Source: Lunularia cruciata
Taxonomy: Eukaryota; Streptophyta; Marchantiopsida; Lunulariales; Lunulariaceae
DNA length: 64,000 bases
Assembly: GCA_948567375.1 (NCBI GenBank)
Contig: OX419755.1
Location: forward strand, 873,001 to 937,000
Direction of reading: 5' to 3'
Part shown: piece by piece, positions 20,683 through 32,160 of the stretch
Layout: each line of letters begins with the position of its first letter
Numbering within the stretch: position 1 is the first letter of the stretch
Made by a program: the position numbers and the translations under genes
The notes under the pieces: generated by a model
Told to the model about the DNA's origin: nothing
Databases searched by the model: none
What the model saw: the letters and a program-made list of their open reading frames with translations, nothing else

Positions 20683-22864
20683 GAAATGCTTCTTTGCAAT
20701 GAAGGAGGGAATTTTATTGGGTCATTGGGTCTCAAGCCAAGGAATTGAAGTTGATGTGAAGAAGGTGAAAGTTATCTCTGCTTTAACATCCCCCAAGAAT
20801 ATTTGGGAGTTGAGAGCCTTCTTGGGACATGTTGGATATTATAGACGCTTTGTGTCTAACTATGTGGTGCTAGCAACATCTTTGACAAAGCTTTTGAAGA
20901 AGTCCAAAGACTACTTGTGGGAAGCAAAATAAGAAGTTTTCCAAGTGTTGAAAAAGAAACTAGTGGAAGCACCAATGATGAGTGCTCCAAATTGGGATGT
21001 CCCTTTTCACATGTATATGAACACTTTGTCCATTGCAGTTGGAATAGTCTTGAGTCAGAAGAACTACCTAATTTATTATGCTAGCTAACAACTTTTAGTT
21101 GCAAAAAAGAACTACACTACTACTAAAAGAGAAGCACTTGGAATGGTATATGATTGCAAGAAATTTTGCCACTACTTGTTGGGATACTAGTTTGTATTCC
21201 ATGTGGACCATTATGCATTACAATATTTGATGAAGACGACAGATTTGTCCAAGCAAATTGCATGATGGATCTTGTTACTACAAGAATTCACATACACTAT
21301 ATAAGTAAGGTAGGGAGCTTCACATTCAAATACGGACTTCCTATTCAAGTTGGAAACTCAAGACCAGGATCTGGAGGTAGATGACTGGTTTCTTGATGAA
21401 GAATTGTATCACTTGATGGTAATGCAAAGTATGAGGTATGCGGCCAAATATCATAATTTGCATACTTGCCATTGTCATGAGGGGCTGAACCCAAAGTAGA
21501 GGGCAGTGTTCTTTAGGAAAATGGGACTCTATCAGTTGAAGCACAATGTTTGTTCATAATAGGTGAAGAAAAAGTAGTTCATAGGTGCTTGGAAGCATAT
21601 GAAGTAGGAGGAGTACTCAAGTCCTTACACTCAAGAGCATTTGAAAGACACTATGCCGTGAAGAACATATTGAAGAAAATCCTTGCAATGGGGTACTGGT
21701 GCCTACAATGTGTAAGGATACTCAAGCCTATATTTAAAAATGTGATGCTTGTCAAAGAATAGGAAAGCCAATGGCTATTTCTCAATGGGGAGGATCCTAT
21801 GGCCTAAAGAACATAGTGAAGAAAATTCTTGCAGCAGGGTACTAGTGGCCTACAATATATAAGGATACTCAATCCCATATCCAAAGTTGTGATGCTTGTC
21901 AAAGAATAAGAAAGCCAATGGCTACTTCTCAATGGCCTTTGATACCAATTTTGAGAAATGGGGAATTGATTTTGTGGGTCCAATTCAAGTGGTGACCCAA
22001 TTCACAAGGAAGTGATACATCTTGGTACACACTGACTATGCTACTAAGATAGTTGAAGCCAAGGTAACTTGGAGAGATGATGTGGAAATTTTCATCAAAT
22101 GTTTCTTTTGAAATATCATTTTGCATTACGTATATCCTCTAGAATTGGACAATGATTGAGGGACTCATTTTTTGAACTCACTTGTAGAGGCATTAACCAA
22201 GTACCTCCAAATAAAACATTAAAAGTTGACTCCTTACAACCCAAAAGCTAATGGATTGATGGAAAAGATGAATGGGTTGTGTAAAATTTTGAACAAGGTG
22301 ATGGTCAATTATGCCTATGATTAGGATACAAAGCTACTTGTAGCTTTGTGTGCGTATAGAACCACCAAAAGATTACAACAAAGCAAACTCCATATTTCTT
22401 GACATACAAATTGCATCCCATACTACCAATTGAATTTGAAGTACCATCATATTGTATCATGTGTGTAGAATGATTGTCAAAGGAGGAAAGTCAAGATTTG
22501 CAGATCCATCAACTAATGTGGTTAGGAGAGAAATGAGATAATGCAATGCAAACTACAAAGGAAACACAAGAGTAGAAAAAGGTCAGGCATGATAAGAGCA
22601 TATGGCCTATTGCTGTTTGGGAGGGCAACTTGATGTTGTTATATAAAAATATGCCAAATAGTTTTTTAGGCAAGTTGCACTTAAAGTGGATGGAGCCATA
22701 CCATGTAATGCACCTTTATGAGAATGGCTCTATTTAATTGACAAGCTTGGAAGGAAATCCCTTTGTCACTTGAGTAAATAGGTGGAGAGTCCCAAGATAT
22801 TGGATCATGGACTCAAATATGTACCAAGAAGTAGTAGTTGATGTTCTCAAGGACGTTCACATTT
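20683..22864 (+). pseudogene. Element E: 3' half of family-1 pol (RT end, RNase H, integrase)
   Basis: From GAAATGCTTCTTTGCAA on it matches element A from 55036. RT end/connection (open 20699-20932): HWVSSQGIEVDVKKVKVISA, FLGHVGYYRRFVSNYVVLA, LLKKSKDYLWE. RNase H: NYTTTKREALGMVYDCKKF and HVDHYALQYL. Integrase: CDACQR-like zinc site, WGIDFVGP (about 21961), an LDND core, PKANGLMEKMNGL (the Glu position present), then the C-terminus GNPFVTXVNRWRVPRYW. Many stops. There is an internal 146-bp tandem duplication (21651-21942). Its 5' half and 5' LTR are absent. Confidence 0.85.
21651..21942 (+). repeat. 146-bp tandem duplication in integrase of element E
   Basis: Unit 1 (21651-21796) begins CTATGCCGTGAAGAACAT and unit 2 (21797-21942) begins CTATGGCCTAAAGAACAT. 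Both continue through GAAGAAAAT, GATGCTTGTCAAAGAATA and AAGCCAATGGCTA. Element A has one copy. The unit encodes the zinc-binding region of integrase, and its length is not a multiple of three. Confidence 0.85.
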
Positions 22865-22877
22865 GAAGGAAGGGGTA
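22865..22877 (+). promoter_or_regulatory. Polypurine tract of element E
   Basis: GAAGGAAGGGGTA lies directly before the 3' LTR start TGTGG. Element A has GAGAGAAGGGGTA at the same place (57109-57121). It is the probable primer for plus-strand DNA. Confidence 0.8.
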
Positions 22878-23330
22878 TGTGGTAGCCACATTTTTTTTAT
22901 TTTTGATGAGTTTTAAAGAAGAAGTCTATTGTTGAAACTCAATTAAAGCCAAATGAAGAAGAAGAGAGAAGAATCATGTGTTTGGATCCAACCCAAGGAA
23001 ATTGACTTTGTGTCAAAGGAAGAAGGACTCAGATTGGACTTAAAGAGTTGTAGACCCAAAGAAGGGATAATTTGCATCAAGTGATCAACCCAATCTGAAG
23101 AAACTATAATAACTTTTCTTTTGGCCACACAAATCAAGAAGGTAAGTGTAAACAAAACAACTACTTTGGGAGCAAGATGTAAATCGATAGTGATAGGAGC
23201 AAGACACATAGATTTGGTGATTTACAAGTGAAGTTTGACTGAAGAATGACCAAGAATTGTAGAAGTATAAAATCATGACTTCATCAAGCAAATTGTGCAA
23301 TGTTGATACCAAGTCCATATCTTGTCCTTC
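22878..23330 (+). mobile_element. Element E 3' LTR, 5' end only
   Basis: Starts TGTGGTAGCCACATTTTTTTT after the polypurine tract. It matches the first 0.4-0.5 kb of the LTR at 3423, including AAACTATAATAACTTTTCTTT against AACCTATAATAAACTTCTTT. Similarity fades at about 23330, before the ORF. The remaining 3.3 kb of the LTR is missing. Confidence 0.75.
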
Positions 23331-24185
23331 TTAAGAGTTATCCCTAAGGAATTATATCTATGAGTTGATTGGCAAGGGTGACTTTTGAGAAACTATATTG
23401 AAAAATCCAAACAATGCTGATGAGGAGTAGTAGGTAGGTTCCTTCCATTGCGGTGTTGTGGGGATTGTTGGTCTCAAGAGTGCACTAGGCACTTGGCTGC
23501 TTGTGCTTGGATTGCTCTATTTGTCAATGTTTCATAGCTTCTTGTAGCCTGACGCTATTCCTACTATTGTTTGGATGCCAATCTCATTCTTGATGAAGCA
23601 ACTTGTCTACAATAGCTCCCAATGGTAAGCTCTTCCTTAGGGTTTGTTGTGTTGAATTTTGCGGGTCAACGTTGATCTTCACGGGTTGCTAGGGCTTGTT
23701 CATGCTCTGTTGTTATTTGGGGTTGTATTCTTTGGATATGGTGGGGTTTGTATTACGGGCCACAAGTTATTTGGCCAGATTCAAACCAGTGCCACCAGGC
23801 TTGTGGTATGTTCAGTCTACAAAAACTAGACTGTAAACACCCAGGACAAAATTCCCTTTCACATGTCATTCCTTACAAAAAAAAGCACTGAACTGATTTC
23901 ACAACACCAAGAATCATGAATGCTTACCAAAGATCAAGCTCCAAAATTGGCAACTCCAATTGGGAAACCCAAATAGCTGTACGCCAAGGTAATGACATAT
24001 TCTAAGTTCTTTGCAATTTTCTTGCTTGTCCTATCTTTCTCTCCTTCTTTGAACCTTCACCTCCTTCTAACTGGGTTCATAGTCGGCAGTTTCTTCTTGG
24101 AAACTGAAGTATTTCAGCTCTCCTCCTTCAATGTTGTTCTAACATAGGAACCTTCTCATATCCTGGACATCAAAGCATCCTTCAC
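23331..24185. other. Non-family-1 DNA, left flank of the TTCAC solo LTR
   Basis: No match to any of the three Gypsy families within the window, and no long frame. It continues at 29780 once the solo LTR is removed. It may be original intergenic DNA or an unrecognised old element. TTCAC at 24181-24185 is the left target duplication. Confidence 0.5.
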
Positions 24186-24769
24186 TGTGGTACCCACATT
24201 TTTCATTTTGGATGAGTTTTGAAGAAGAAGTGCCTTGTTGAAACCAAATTGAAACCAAATAGAGAAGAAATGAGGAGAAACCTGTGTTTTGATCAAGCCA
24301 AGGAAGTTGACTTCATGTAAGAGGAAGAAGGACTTGGATTGGATCAGACCTGAAGAAGTGCAGACCCAAAAAGGAATGTAAGGTTGCAGGTCAGGATTAC
24401 TGCGGGGGCCATATCTCAATGATGAAAATTTCAAATCATACATGCCATATCTCGTTGGAAGCATCTCGTTCAAGGCTTTCCATTTCCACCAAAATCATTG
24501 AGTTTGGAGGTTTGTAGCAGAAGTTACAAGCATTTGAAATTTTGGGAGTAGATGTATAGAGTAGTTGAGTGTCTTTGGGTTCATAGTACTTCGGGTCTCT
24601 ACGACTTCGGGTTAGAAGCTTCTTTGACTTAGGATGAAGGTGACTAAATTTGAGGTAGTCGGACCTTGGAGTGCAGTGAAGGTGACTTTGGGAGTCTTGT
24701 CAAAGGGATTAGAGGAAGTAAGAGTAGGTAAAGAATATGTTTAGGATACCAATGACTTCAATTTCAATT

Positions 24770-25230
24770 CTGATTGAAGATATGATAGAATTAGAAGAGA
24801 AATAGTAGTAGTGAATGAACCCAAAGTGCAAGATCACACTGTAAGTGTCTTTGGGTCAATTACATGAGCTATTAGTGGAAAGTAGGTTACAAATTGAAGG
24901 CGTAGATAGTGTACCCATGCTCTCAATTACAATTCTTGATGAAGATATAGTAGGATTAGCAAAGGAATTGATAGTAGTTAGATCCAAAGTAAGAGAGGGA
25001 GGAGTGCAAGTGTTTTTTGGATCAGTTATTTTAGGCATTAGAGAAGAGTGGGTCAGGAGATAAAGAGTTAGATAGACTACCTACTAGTATAATTTCAGAT
25101 ATGAGTGAAGAAGTAGTAGAAACAATGAAGGATTTAGTAGTTGAAGATAGACCCAAGGATAGAGTAGTATGTGAAGTTACTTCAAGATTAGAAACCAAGG
25201 AAGAATTAGACATCGGATCGAAGTAGTAAC
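24770..25230 (+). pseudogene. Duplicated LTR ORF tail in the TTCAC solo LTR
   Basis: The first unit (24845-25012) is open: SLGQLHELLVESRLQIEGVD, ILDEDIVGLAKELIVV and SKVREGGVQV. The second unit (25013-25227) has the usual VSSxELxxLEKSG, EEVVETMKDLVV, PKDRVV, EELDIGS path, but in shifted frames. Same doublet as at 9870-10256. Function unknown. Confidence 0.55.
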
Positions 25231-25645
25231 AGTTTTGAGATTTGGAGAGATAGATATGAAGAGGTAGTTTGTCATTTTGGATCTATAGGTAGGAAAAGTT
25301 GTTGTAGAACGATATAGTTGTTAGTAACTGTCAAGTGCTCTACTTTTGAGAGTGACATTTGCAGTCATATGTTGTTCAGTGCTCATAATTTTTGAGAATA
25401 GGTAAAGCAAAGTGCTATGAAGCAGTGCTCATTGTTTGAGGTTAATTTAGAGTATCAATTCTTTGTCTATGTTTGTGAGTGTTGGGAGAAATTTGAAGTG
25501 CAAGTCAGAGTGTGTTGGATGTTAGATTCCATGGCCTTGATCTTCATTTTGAGTGATTGATTTTGAGTGAAGTGCAATCAGAGTAATGCTTTGATAAATT
25601 TGAGAGGAATTGTAGTGTTGGTAGTATTCTACATTTGTGAGTGCA

Positions 25646-28600
25646 TGTGACAACTCGGAAAAGATCACTTTTGCAATAATCAGGTAAGTAAAGTTCGTTC
25701 CTGTAGAGATACTTGTCAGAAATTTCCAAATACAAAGCAAAGTAGCAATCCAGTTGTTCTTGGTTGCATCTTTAATCTCTCAGGTTGAAACTACACCCAG
25801 AAGAGAGTACACAAGCACTGACTTGCAGTCTTATCATGAATTAAGACTTCTTAATCACAACTCCATCAAATCTTTCCAAACAATCTTGATTGTGATGATT
25901 CAGGCTCTCCCAAAAATGGCACTTCACTACAAAACAACTTGGCCTCAAAATTGTGTTCCACCCCTCCACTGAAGGCACAACTTCTTTGATCAAAATTGCT
26001 TCACATCAACTTCACGCTGCACTCACAAATGCAGAATACTACCAACACTACAATTCCTCTAAAAAATTTCAAGGCATTGCTTTGATTGCATTTCACTTAG
26101 GATCAAACACATAGAGTAAAGATCAAGGCTACGGAATCCAACATCCAACAAACATATTGATTTGCACTTCAAATTTCTCCCAACACTCACAAACATAAAC
26201 ACAGAGTTGATACTCAGAATTAAGCTCAAACGACAAGCACTACTTCACAGCACTTTGCTTTATTTATTCTTAGAAATAATGAGCATTGAACAACATAATA
26301 CCGTGAATGCCACTCTTAAATAGTGAAGCAAACGACAGGTACTAACAACTATACCGTTCTACAACAACTCTTCCTACCTACAGATCCAAAATGACAATGC
26401 ACCTCTTCATATCTGCCTCTTCAGATCTCAAATCAGTTACTACTCCGATCCGATGTCAACCTTGTCATTGGCTTTCAATTCCAATCCCGAAGCAACTTCA
26501 CTCACTACTCTGTCCTCAAGTTTCACAACTACTACTTTGTCTACCAATTCTACTAATTCTCCACTTTGATCTACAATTCATATCACAAGTAATCCTTCTA
26601 AATCTCTATCTCCCAACCCGCTATTCTCTAAAGTGTCAAATGTCAAATCTTAAGACACATGCACTCCTATCTCTCTTACTTTGGGTCTTTGTACTTCTTG
26701 TACTTCACTACAAATGTTAGCTAACTCCATTCTAACAAGATCTAGTCTAAGACACACATTGTTTCCTACCTCTAACATCTTCCTATCTACATGATCCCAT
26801 AGATGAATTAATAGATTATTCAATTCTGTGTCCTTTGCCTTCGTCTTGCACATCTCCTATACTAACAACCTCAGCTCATGCAATCTTGCCTCTTCAAGTT
26901 TACATTCAACTTATGTGCTTTGCATGGCCTTGATTTCATTGATGATTCCTCCTACTTCATCTGCTTCTCCTACGATTGTAAGCTTTTCCTTCTTCCTTTC
27001 TTCCTCCAATTCACTATGATACATCTGGAGCTCATCTTCAAATTCAGCCTTCAATGCCTCCTTCTCCCTCCAATTCAAAAATATTTGCTCTTCTGCTACT
27101 TGCACCAATCCTCACAACCAATCTTCTCCTCTATTGCGCTCCGCTAACTCTTGTTGCCTGGCTTGATCTTTCTCCACTGCCTTCTTCTTAAGACTCTCCA
27201 ACTCTTGCTCCATCACCACGGTAATTGCTTTTGAGTGAATGAACTCTACATGTGCATATGCAATTTCCCCTTTCAACTTTGCAACCAACACGGTCATCTC
27301 CGTTGCCTCCTCATGACTCTTTACTAATTCCTTCCTTGTCACCTCAAAGTGCTTACTCCAAAGAATGTCCTCAACCCAAAGTTCTTTGGCTTCCATCTCC
27401 ACCCTTGTCAACTTACTTTGCAACAACAATGTTTTTGCACTCCAGGTCTTAACTACTGCCAATTCATCCGGCACCTCAAGATTAGCACTTACCATCTCTT
27501 GCTTCTTCTACTATAACATCCTCAACAATAGACATACTACATTAGACAAATAGTCCACTCCTTTGCACTTTGCTTCATCAGCTCGGCCCTTGGGTTCCGA
27601 CCACTCTACCTCTTGCACCTTGCCCCAAAGTCGCGATCTTCGCACCTTCAAAGTTTCTTCTTCAGAACTTTCTCCTCCTTCCAGAGTAACTTTACTTGGC
27701 TCCACTTCCAATGCAATCATCATATTCTTACCCTTGGCAGTCCAGAGTTGTGCCACGACTTCCTCTCTGTTCTTCTTCTCACTTCCTTTTTCAAGCATGG
27801 AAACTTTGGGACTTGGCTTTCTTGCCTCAATCATCGGCCATCGTGTTTGCTGAACCTCCGCTCTGCCTTCGCTGTCACTGCTTGATTCTTCACTCTGTAG
27901 CATGAACTCCTCTTCTTCTCTTGACATTCTCACCTTTGATCTAGTCTCTCCCTCTGACTCTTCTTCTACTTCCGATATGGCTCTCTTTGTCTTTACTATC
28001 ACCGCCGTTGGGTTAAGCTTCGACACCTTTTGGGGCTGGACTGTTGCAACACAACTCTCAGGCTTGGCTCTCTTCTGGCCCTTGGAAGGTCAATTGCTAT
28101 GATTTTCTCCTTCCTATTCTCCTTGTAGTACTCATCTCCATCTCGAATTCTCTCTATATAATATTGCTCATCCACATCTGCCTCCTTTCTTAAATCCGGA
28201 TGAAAGTGCAAATGCATTGTATTTTGTTCTTCCAAAGTCAGCAAATTCAACCCAACATAAAAGTGTGCTGCAAATGGCACAAAGTAATGTGGTGGTATAT
28301 CCATTCTCCATCCCAAAATCATTTGCCCCACTCTTTGATGTAGACATTTTGCCCATTCTACTGCCTCTCCTGCAAACATTTGGCGAAAGAGCACCGCCTA
28401 TTGCATTGTAACATAGGTGGTTTGCTCTGGCTTGAACATTGGCATCATTGAGTTTACTATCCCTCTTTGCTCAAGGTCTCTATAACTGTCCACCTTATAA
28501 CCATTCTTAGTGCGAGGTCGATTGAACAAATTCCACACTTTGGCCGTCTCTTCTAAAGCATCATACTTCCGATAAAAGGTGGTACCTCCTACCACTCCTG

Positions 28601-29395
28601 CTTCTCTTCCCAAAACTACTCTCCAATCCACCTCCATCCATTGGGTGGGATTCCCTCTCTTTCCCTGGTGCTTTGGTCAATCATTACAATTGCTTGCTGC
28701 AATTTCTACCATGAAACTTGGAAAACTAAAGTTCCAGTTCCAGGCCAGGAACGTGATACAAAGTCTCATCAAGAGTTCAATCTGCACTATTACTTCTAAT
28801 CTACAAATTGCAAGCCCCCTCACCGCACTCTACTTACTCATTTTTGGGGCCATCGTGTGCTTCCTCACCTTCTTTCGATGGAAGATCATTCTCGAGATCC
28901 TAACCCACTCTTCTTCTTGCGGATTTGCAATTTGCATTACTTTAGGTCAACTTTGAATAGGAACTGGGTAGTGACTGGACATTGCTCTACTTCCTTGCAC
29001 CACTTGTAATTTTATAGTCTTGCGCCAATCAATCATTCTTCAGCTGCTCCTCCTCTCTTGTCTCCTATTTGGTGAAGTTGTTTCTTATCATTATCAAGAA
29101 GTTCTTGATCTTGAGGTCATTACTTTCTTCCTGCATACTTTCCTGATTGAGCCGACTCCAAAAAAGCTTGTTACAGGTTCTTTGGATCTGCTCATGCCGC
29201 CCAATACAAAGTCTCTCCTTCTCCTCCTTTGTCTTCTTGTCTTTGGGTCTTGACCTGAGGTCGACTTTGGGTTTTACTTCAAACTCCCGCTTCTTCTTAT
29301 TTCTTCCCGAGTTAGCCCTCTTTAGGCTCTATCCACTTACTTCTTCTTCAAATGCTAACAAACCCAAAAAAAAACAAAAAAATGTGGGCACCACA
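25646..29395 (-). mobile_element. Family-1 long solo LTR, reverse strand, with GTGCA duplication
   Basis: Starts TGTGACAACTCGG and ends GTGGGCACCACA on the + strand; 3750 bp. Perfect duplication GTGCA at 25641-25645 and 29396-29400. It sits in the R-U5 part of another family-1 LTR, so it is the younger of the two. It carries a full-length ORF homologue (28889 down to 26440). The TATA-like box, seen as CTTAAATAG, is at 26315-26323. Confidence 0.95.
26440..28889 (-). pseudogene. LTR-encoded coiled-coil ORF, copy in solo LTR 25646-29395
   Basis: One of the better copies, about 817 codons. Start MIFHRKKVRKHT at 28889. N-terminal domain: CITFLAWNWNFSF, YRKYDALEETAK, YKVDSYRDLEQRGIV, then QAVLFRQMFAGEAVEWAKCL and PPHYFVPFAAHFYVGLNLLT (28290-28230). 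Acidic/Lys linker 28026-27511 with SEVEEESEGETRSKVR. Coiled coil 27495-27112, 27108-26911 and 26853-26650, rich in Leu/Glu/Lys with heptad spacing. Tail to 26440. Interruptions include a stop at about 28396 and frameshifts at coil joints. No signal peptide or membrane segment is apparent. Confidence 0.78.
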
Positions 29396-29774
29396 GTGCA
29401 GCACAGAGTTCATGTGAAGCAATTTTGATCAAGGAAGTTGTGCCTTCAATGGAAGAGTAGAACACAATTGTGAAGTGAAGTCATTTTGCAATGAAGTGCC
29501 ATTTTTGGGAGAGACTAAATCATCACAATCAAGATTGTTTGGAAAGATTTGATGGAGTTGTGATTATGTGTAAGAAATTCTTGTGATGAGGCTGTGATTC
29601 CTTGCTTGTTACTCTCTTTTGGGTGTAGTTTCTACCTGAGAGATTAAAGAAGAACACAAGAAGAACTAAAGGTGTTACTTTGCTTTGTATTTGACCAATT
29701 CTGAATCATATCTGTGTGGGAACAAACGTTACTTACCTAATTCCCGCAAAAGTGATATTTGCCGGGTTGTCACA

Positions 29775-32160
29775 TTCACTAAAGTCACTATCAAAACCCT
29801 TTGATTCTCTCTTCCCTTTCTTCTCCTTTAATTCCCTTCCTTTGCCTTTTTTGATCCCTTGCTCCTTTTTCTCTCTCAATTCCTCCTCAAGTTTTCTCTC
29901 AAAAAAACTCCTTGCTGCTCTTTTCAATTTTGAACCTTCTTCTTTGTTATCAGGAATTGCAAAAGAATACCGGAGTTCTCTACAGGTCTCCTCTCTTGCA
30001 CACTTGGTTCCTTGAAAGGAATTCAAAGGTCTGCCTATCTAGATGCAAAGAAAAGAAAAGAAAGCAATTGAAACCAAAATAAGACTGGTTAGAAGACCAA
30101 AATTATGATACAGAGGCTCAAAGGCTGCCTTTGCAAGCCTCTACAGATCACTTATCTTGCACAAAGAAGAGAAAATGACTTTGATACTTGACATTGATCC
30201 CCTTTAGCAGCCACATTTCCCAAAAAAAAGAACAAACTGATTTGCTTTCAAACGGAGAGTATACTATACTGTAAACTATTTATGGAGTGGAGATCATCTA
30301 CAGGTAATCAACTCTGCACAACACATGTTGTGACCCAGCAATTCCATTCCTTGAGACATAGGATCATCCATCCGTTGCATGACAATATCTCTTTGTCATT
30401 TTCTATGATCTGTCTAGGATGAGGAGCTACCCATAGCAAAACTTGAACATTCAAGACCTTCAACCCAAATCTTCTCTCTCTTGCACGGCTGACTGTCATT
30501 CAGACCCTACTCATTCTTGATACCCTTTCCTGAGAAAGGATCACCAAGTAAACTTCTCAAGTCGTCAATGTTGAGGCCAGATGCCCTGTCTCAACATATT
30601 CCTGACTTGCAATATCTCACAATGCCACCCAGCCACCCATCTGCCTCATCTCACACAAGCTTCAAGCCCTGCACATGAATTGTCACCTCTTCAACTGTCG
30701 CACCTCCCTCTCCTTGATCCTTCCCTTCTATATTTTCTCATCTATGTAGCTTCTTCAATATCTCATGATTTCTTGTCTTTGATCCTCCCTCTCCTGATTT
30801 CTTTTTGATTACTCTCAAGAAAAAAATCCCTTGCTGTTTTCAATCCTCCCTCTCTTGATTCCTTTTTGATTCCTCACAAGAACCCTTTCCCGTCTTTGAT
30901 TCTCACCCTCCTGATTTCTTTCACTACTGCAGTTTGGTTCCTTTTCTCTCTCCCTGACTCTTCTCTATCATCAAAACCCTTCAATCTTCCTTGACTCCCA
31001 ACTCCTTTGAGTATCTCCTTCTTTGCTAATGGCAAGACTCTTGAACTCTCATCTGATTTTTCTCCCTATCTCCTTCCCTCTCTGAATTCTCTTGCTTAGT
31101 CCTCCCATAACCCCGGCCAAAACCCTTTTTTGATAGATTCTTCTCTTTCCTTCCCTGTCTATTCCTTTGATCCTTCACTACCCCTACCAAAGATTCTTCA
31201 TTGTTTCCTTTCTTGAAAACCCTTCCGATACCTACCTTTGATATTTTGATCTTCCAACCTTCCTGCTTAGTCCAGACTTTCCCCTCAAAGGTTCCCTTGT
31301 CTAGACTACCCTTCTTTGATGCTTCTTCTTTCTCTATGTCCTTAGCTTGCACAACCCTAATCCCATTTGGATTTCACTTCCCTATCATTGGTTCTCCAGT
31401 TCATGCACAGCCTTCATATTTTAAAATCTCATATCTTGGCAACCAGCCCCTTCACCTTGAATTTGCCAGCCCTTCCCTTTGAAATTGCACTCTCTCCTCT
31501 ATATCTAGGCAGGCCTTTCCCCCCTCGGGAAAATCCGTTGTCAATTCATGTCCAAACCCTCTGTTCAGGTGTTGGTCTTCTCTCAAAAAACTTTCCGTTA
31601 CTGCCATGTCACTCTTTAGCAAGATCTCCTCTCAAACATTTTTCATTCCCTTACTGCCCTGGTCCTCTTCAGCAAGATCTCCTCTCAAACATTTTTCATT
31701 CCCTTACTGCCTTGGTCCTCCTCTCAAGGCCTACTTTCGAGAAATTATTCCCTTGACTCACCCTTCCCCTTCTCCCTAAGCCACACTTCTCCTTTCTTTC
31801 TTCTTCAAGGCACTCCCTTGAAGCTAAATACAAAATCTTTCACGCTGCCACTAATGAAAATATACTCCTAAGACCCAATAGCACAAACAAAGTCCCAAAC
31901 TCATGTAACATAAATTTAAGCTCTTAGTTTCTATAACACAAAGAAACTCCCGGCTCAAGCAAATTAAAAAAACTCTTGAGCTTATAGCAACACAAAACTA
32001 CTTCCGGCCTTTACAATAATATAGAAAATATTTCCAAGACAAGGTAGCGTAAATGACTCCCAAGACACATTGACATAAAAAATCAAAGTTCCTTGCAACA
32101 AAAAGAAGAGGAAAAAAACGTTCACACCAAGGCATCAAGAGTATGCGTGGCATCAAGGGT
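29775..32160. other. Pyrimidine-rich DNA, right flank of the TTCAC solo LTR
   Basis: The + strand is strongly C/T-rich (29780-30020, 30660-31800) with many CTTTGATTCT-like words and few long frames. On the reverse strand a Lys/Glu-rich frame runs from 30026 to 29780. With one TTCAC copy counted, it continues into 24185-24139 before a stop. I do not recognise it, and low-complexity composition alone could produce it. From 31840 to 32130 there are loosely repeated ACACAAA..CTCCCGGC-like words. No RNA gene is recognised. Confidence 0.45.
31573..31721. repeat. 53-bp tandem repeat, about 2.8 copies
   Basis: Two near-identical units start AGCAAGATCTCCTCTCAAAC at 31618 and 31671. A more diverged third unit precedes them (31573-31617: TCTTCTCTCAAAAAACTTTC ... 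CTTTAGC). It is a minisatellite inside pyrimidine-rich DNA. Confidence 0.8.

Larger units (their letters stand above)
24186..29774 (+). mobile_element. Short family-1 solo LTR with TTCAC duplication, split by a reverse LTR
   Basis: Starts TGTGGTACCCACATTTTTC (24186) and ends GGGTTGTCACA (29774). Perfect duplication TTCAC at 24181-24185 and 29775-29779. Without the inserted reverse LTR (25646-29395) and its extra GTGCA it is about 1.83 kb. It shares the special 0.5-kb stretch with CCATATCTCAATGA (24400-24900) with the short LTR at 9137, so both belong to one short lineage. The TATA region (about 25340) is decayed. Confidence 0.93.

Noticed and set aside
27563-27905. Forward-strand Ser/Leu-rich frames
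   Set aside because: Shadows of the reverse-strand LTR ORF in the solo LTR 25646-29395; the reverse frame aligns with other copies.
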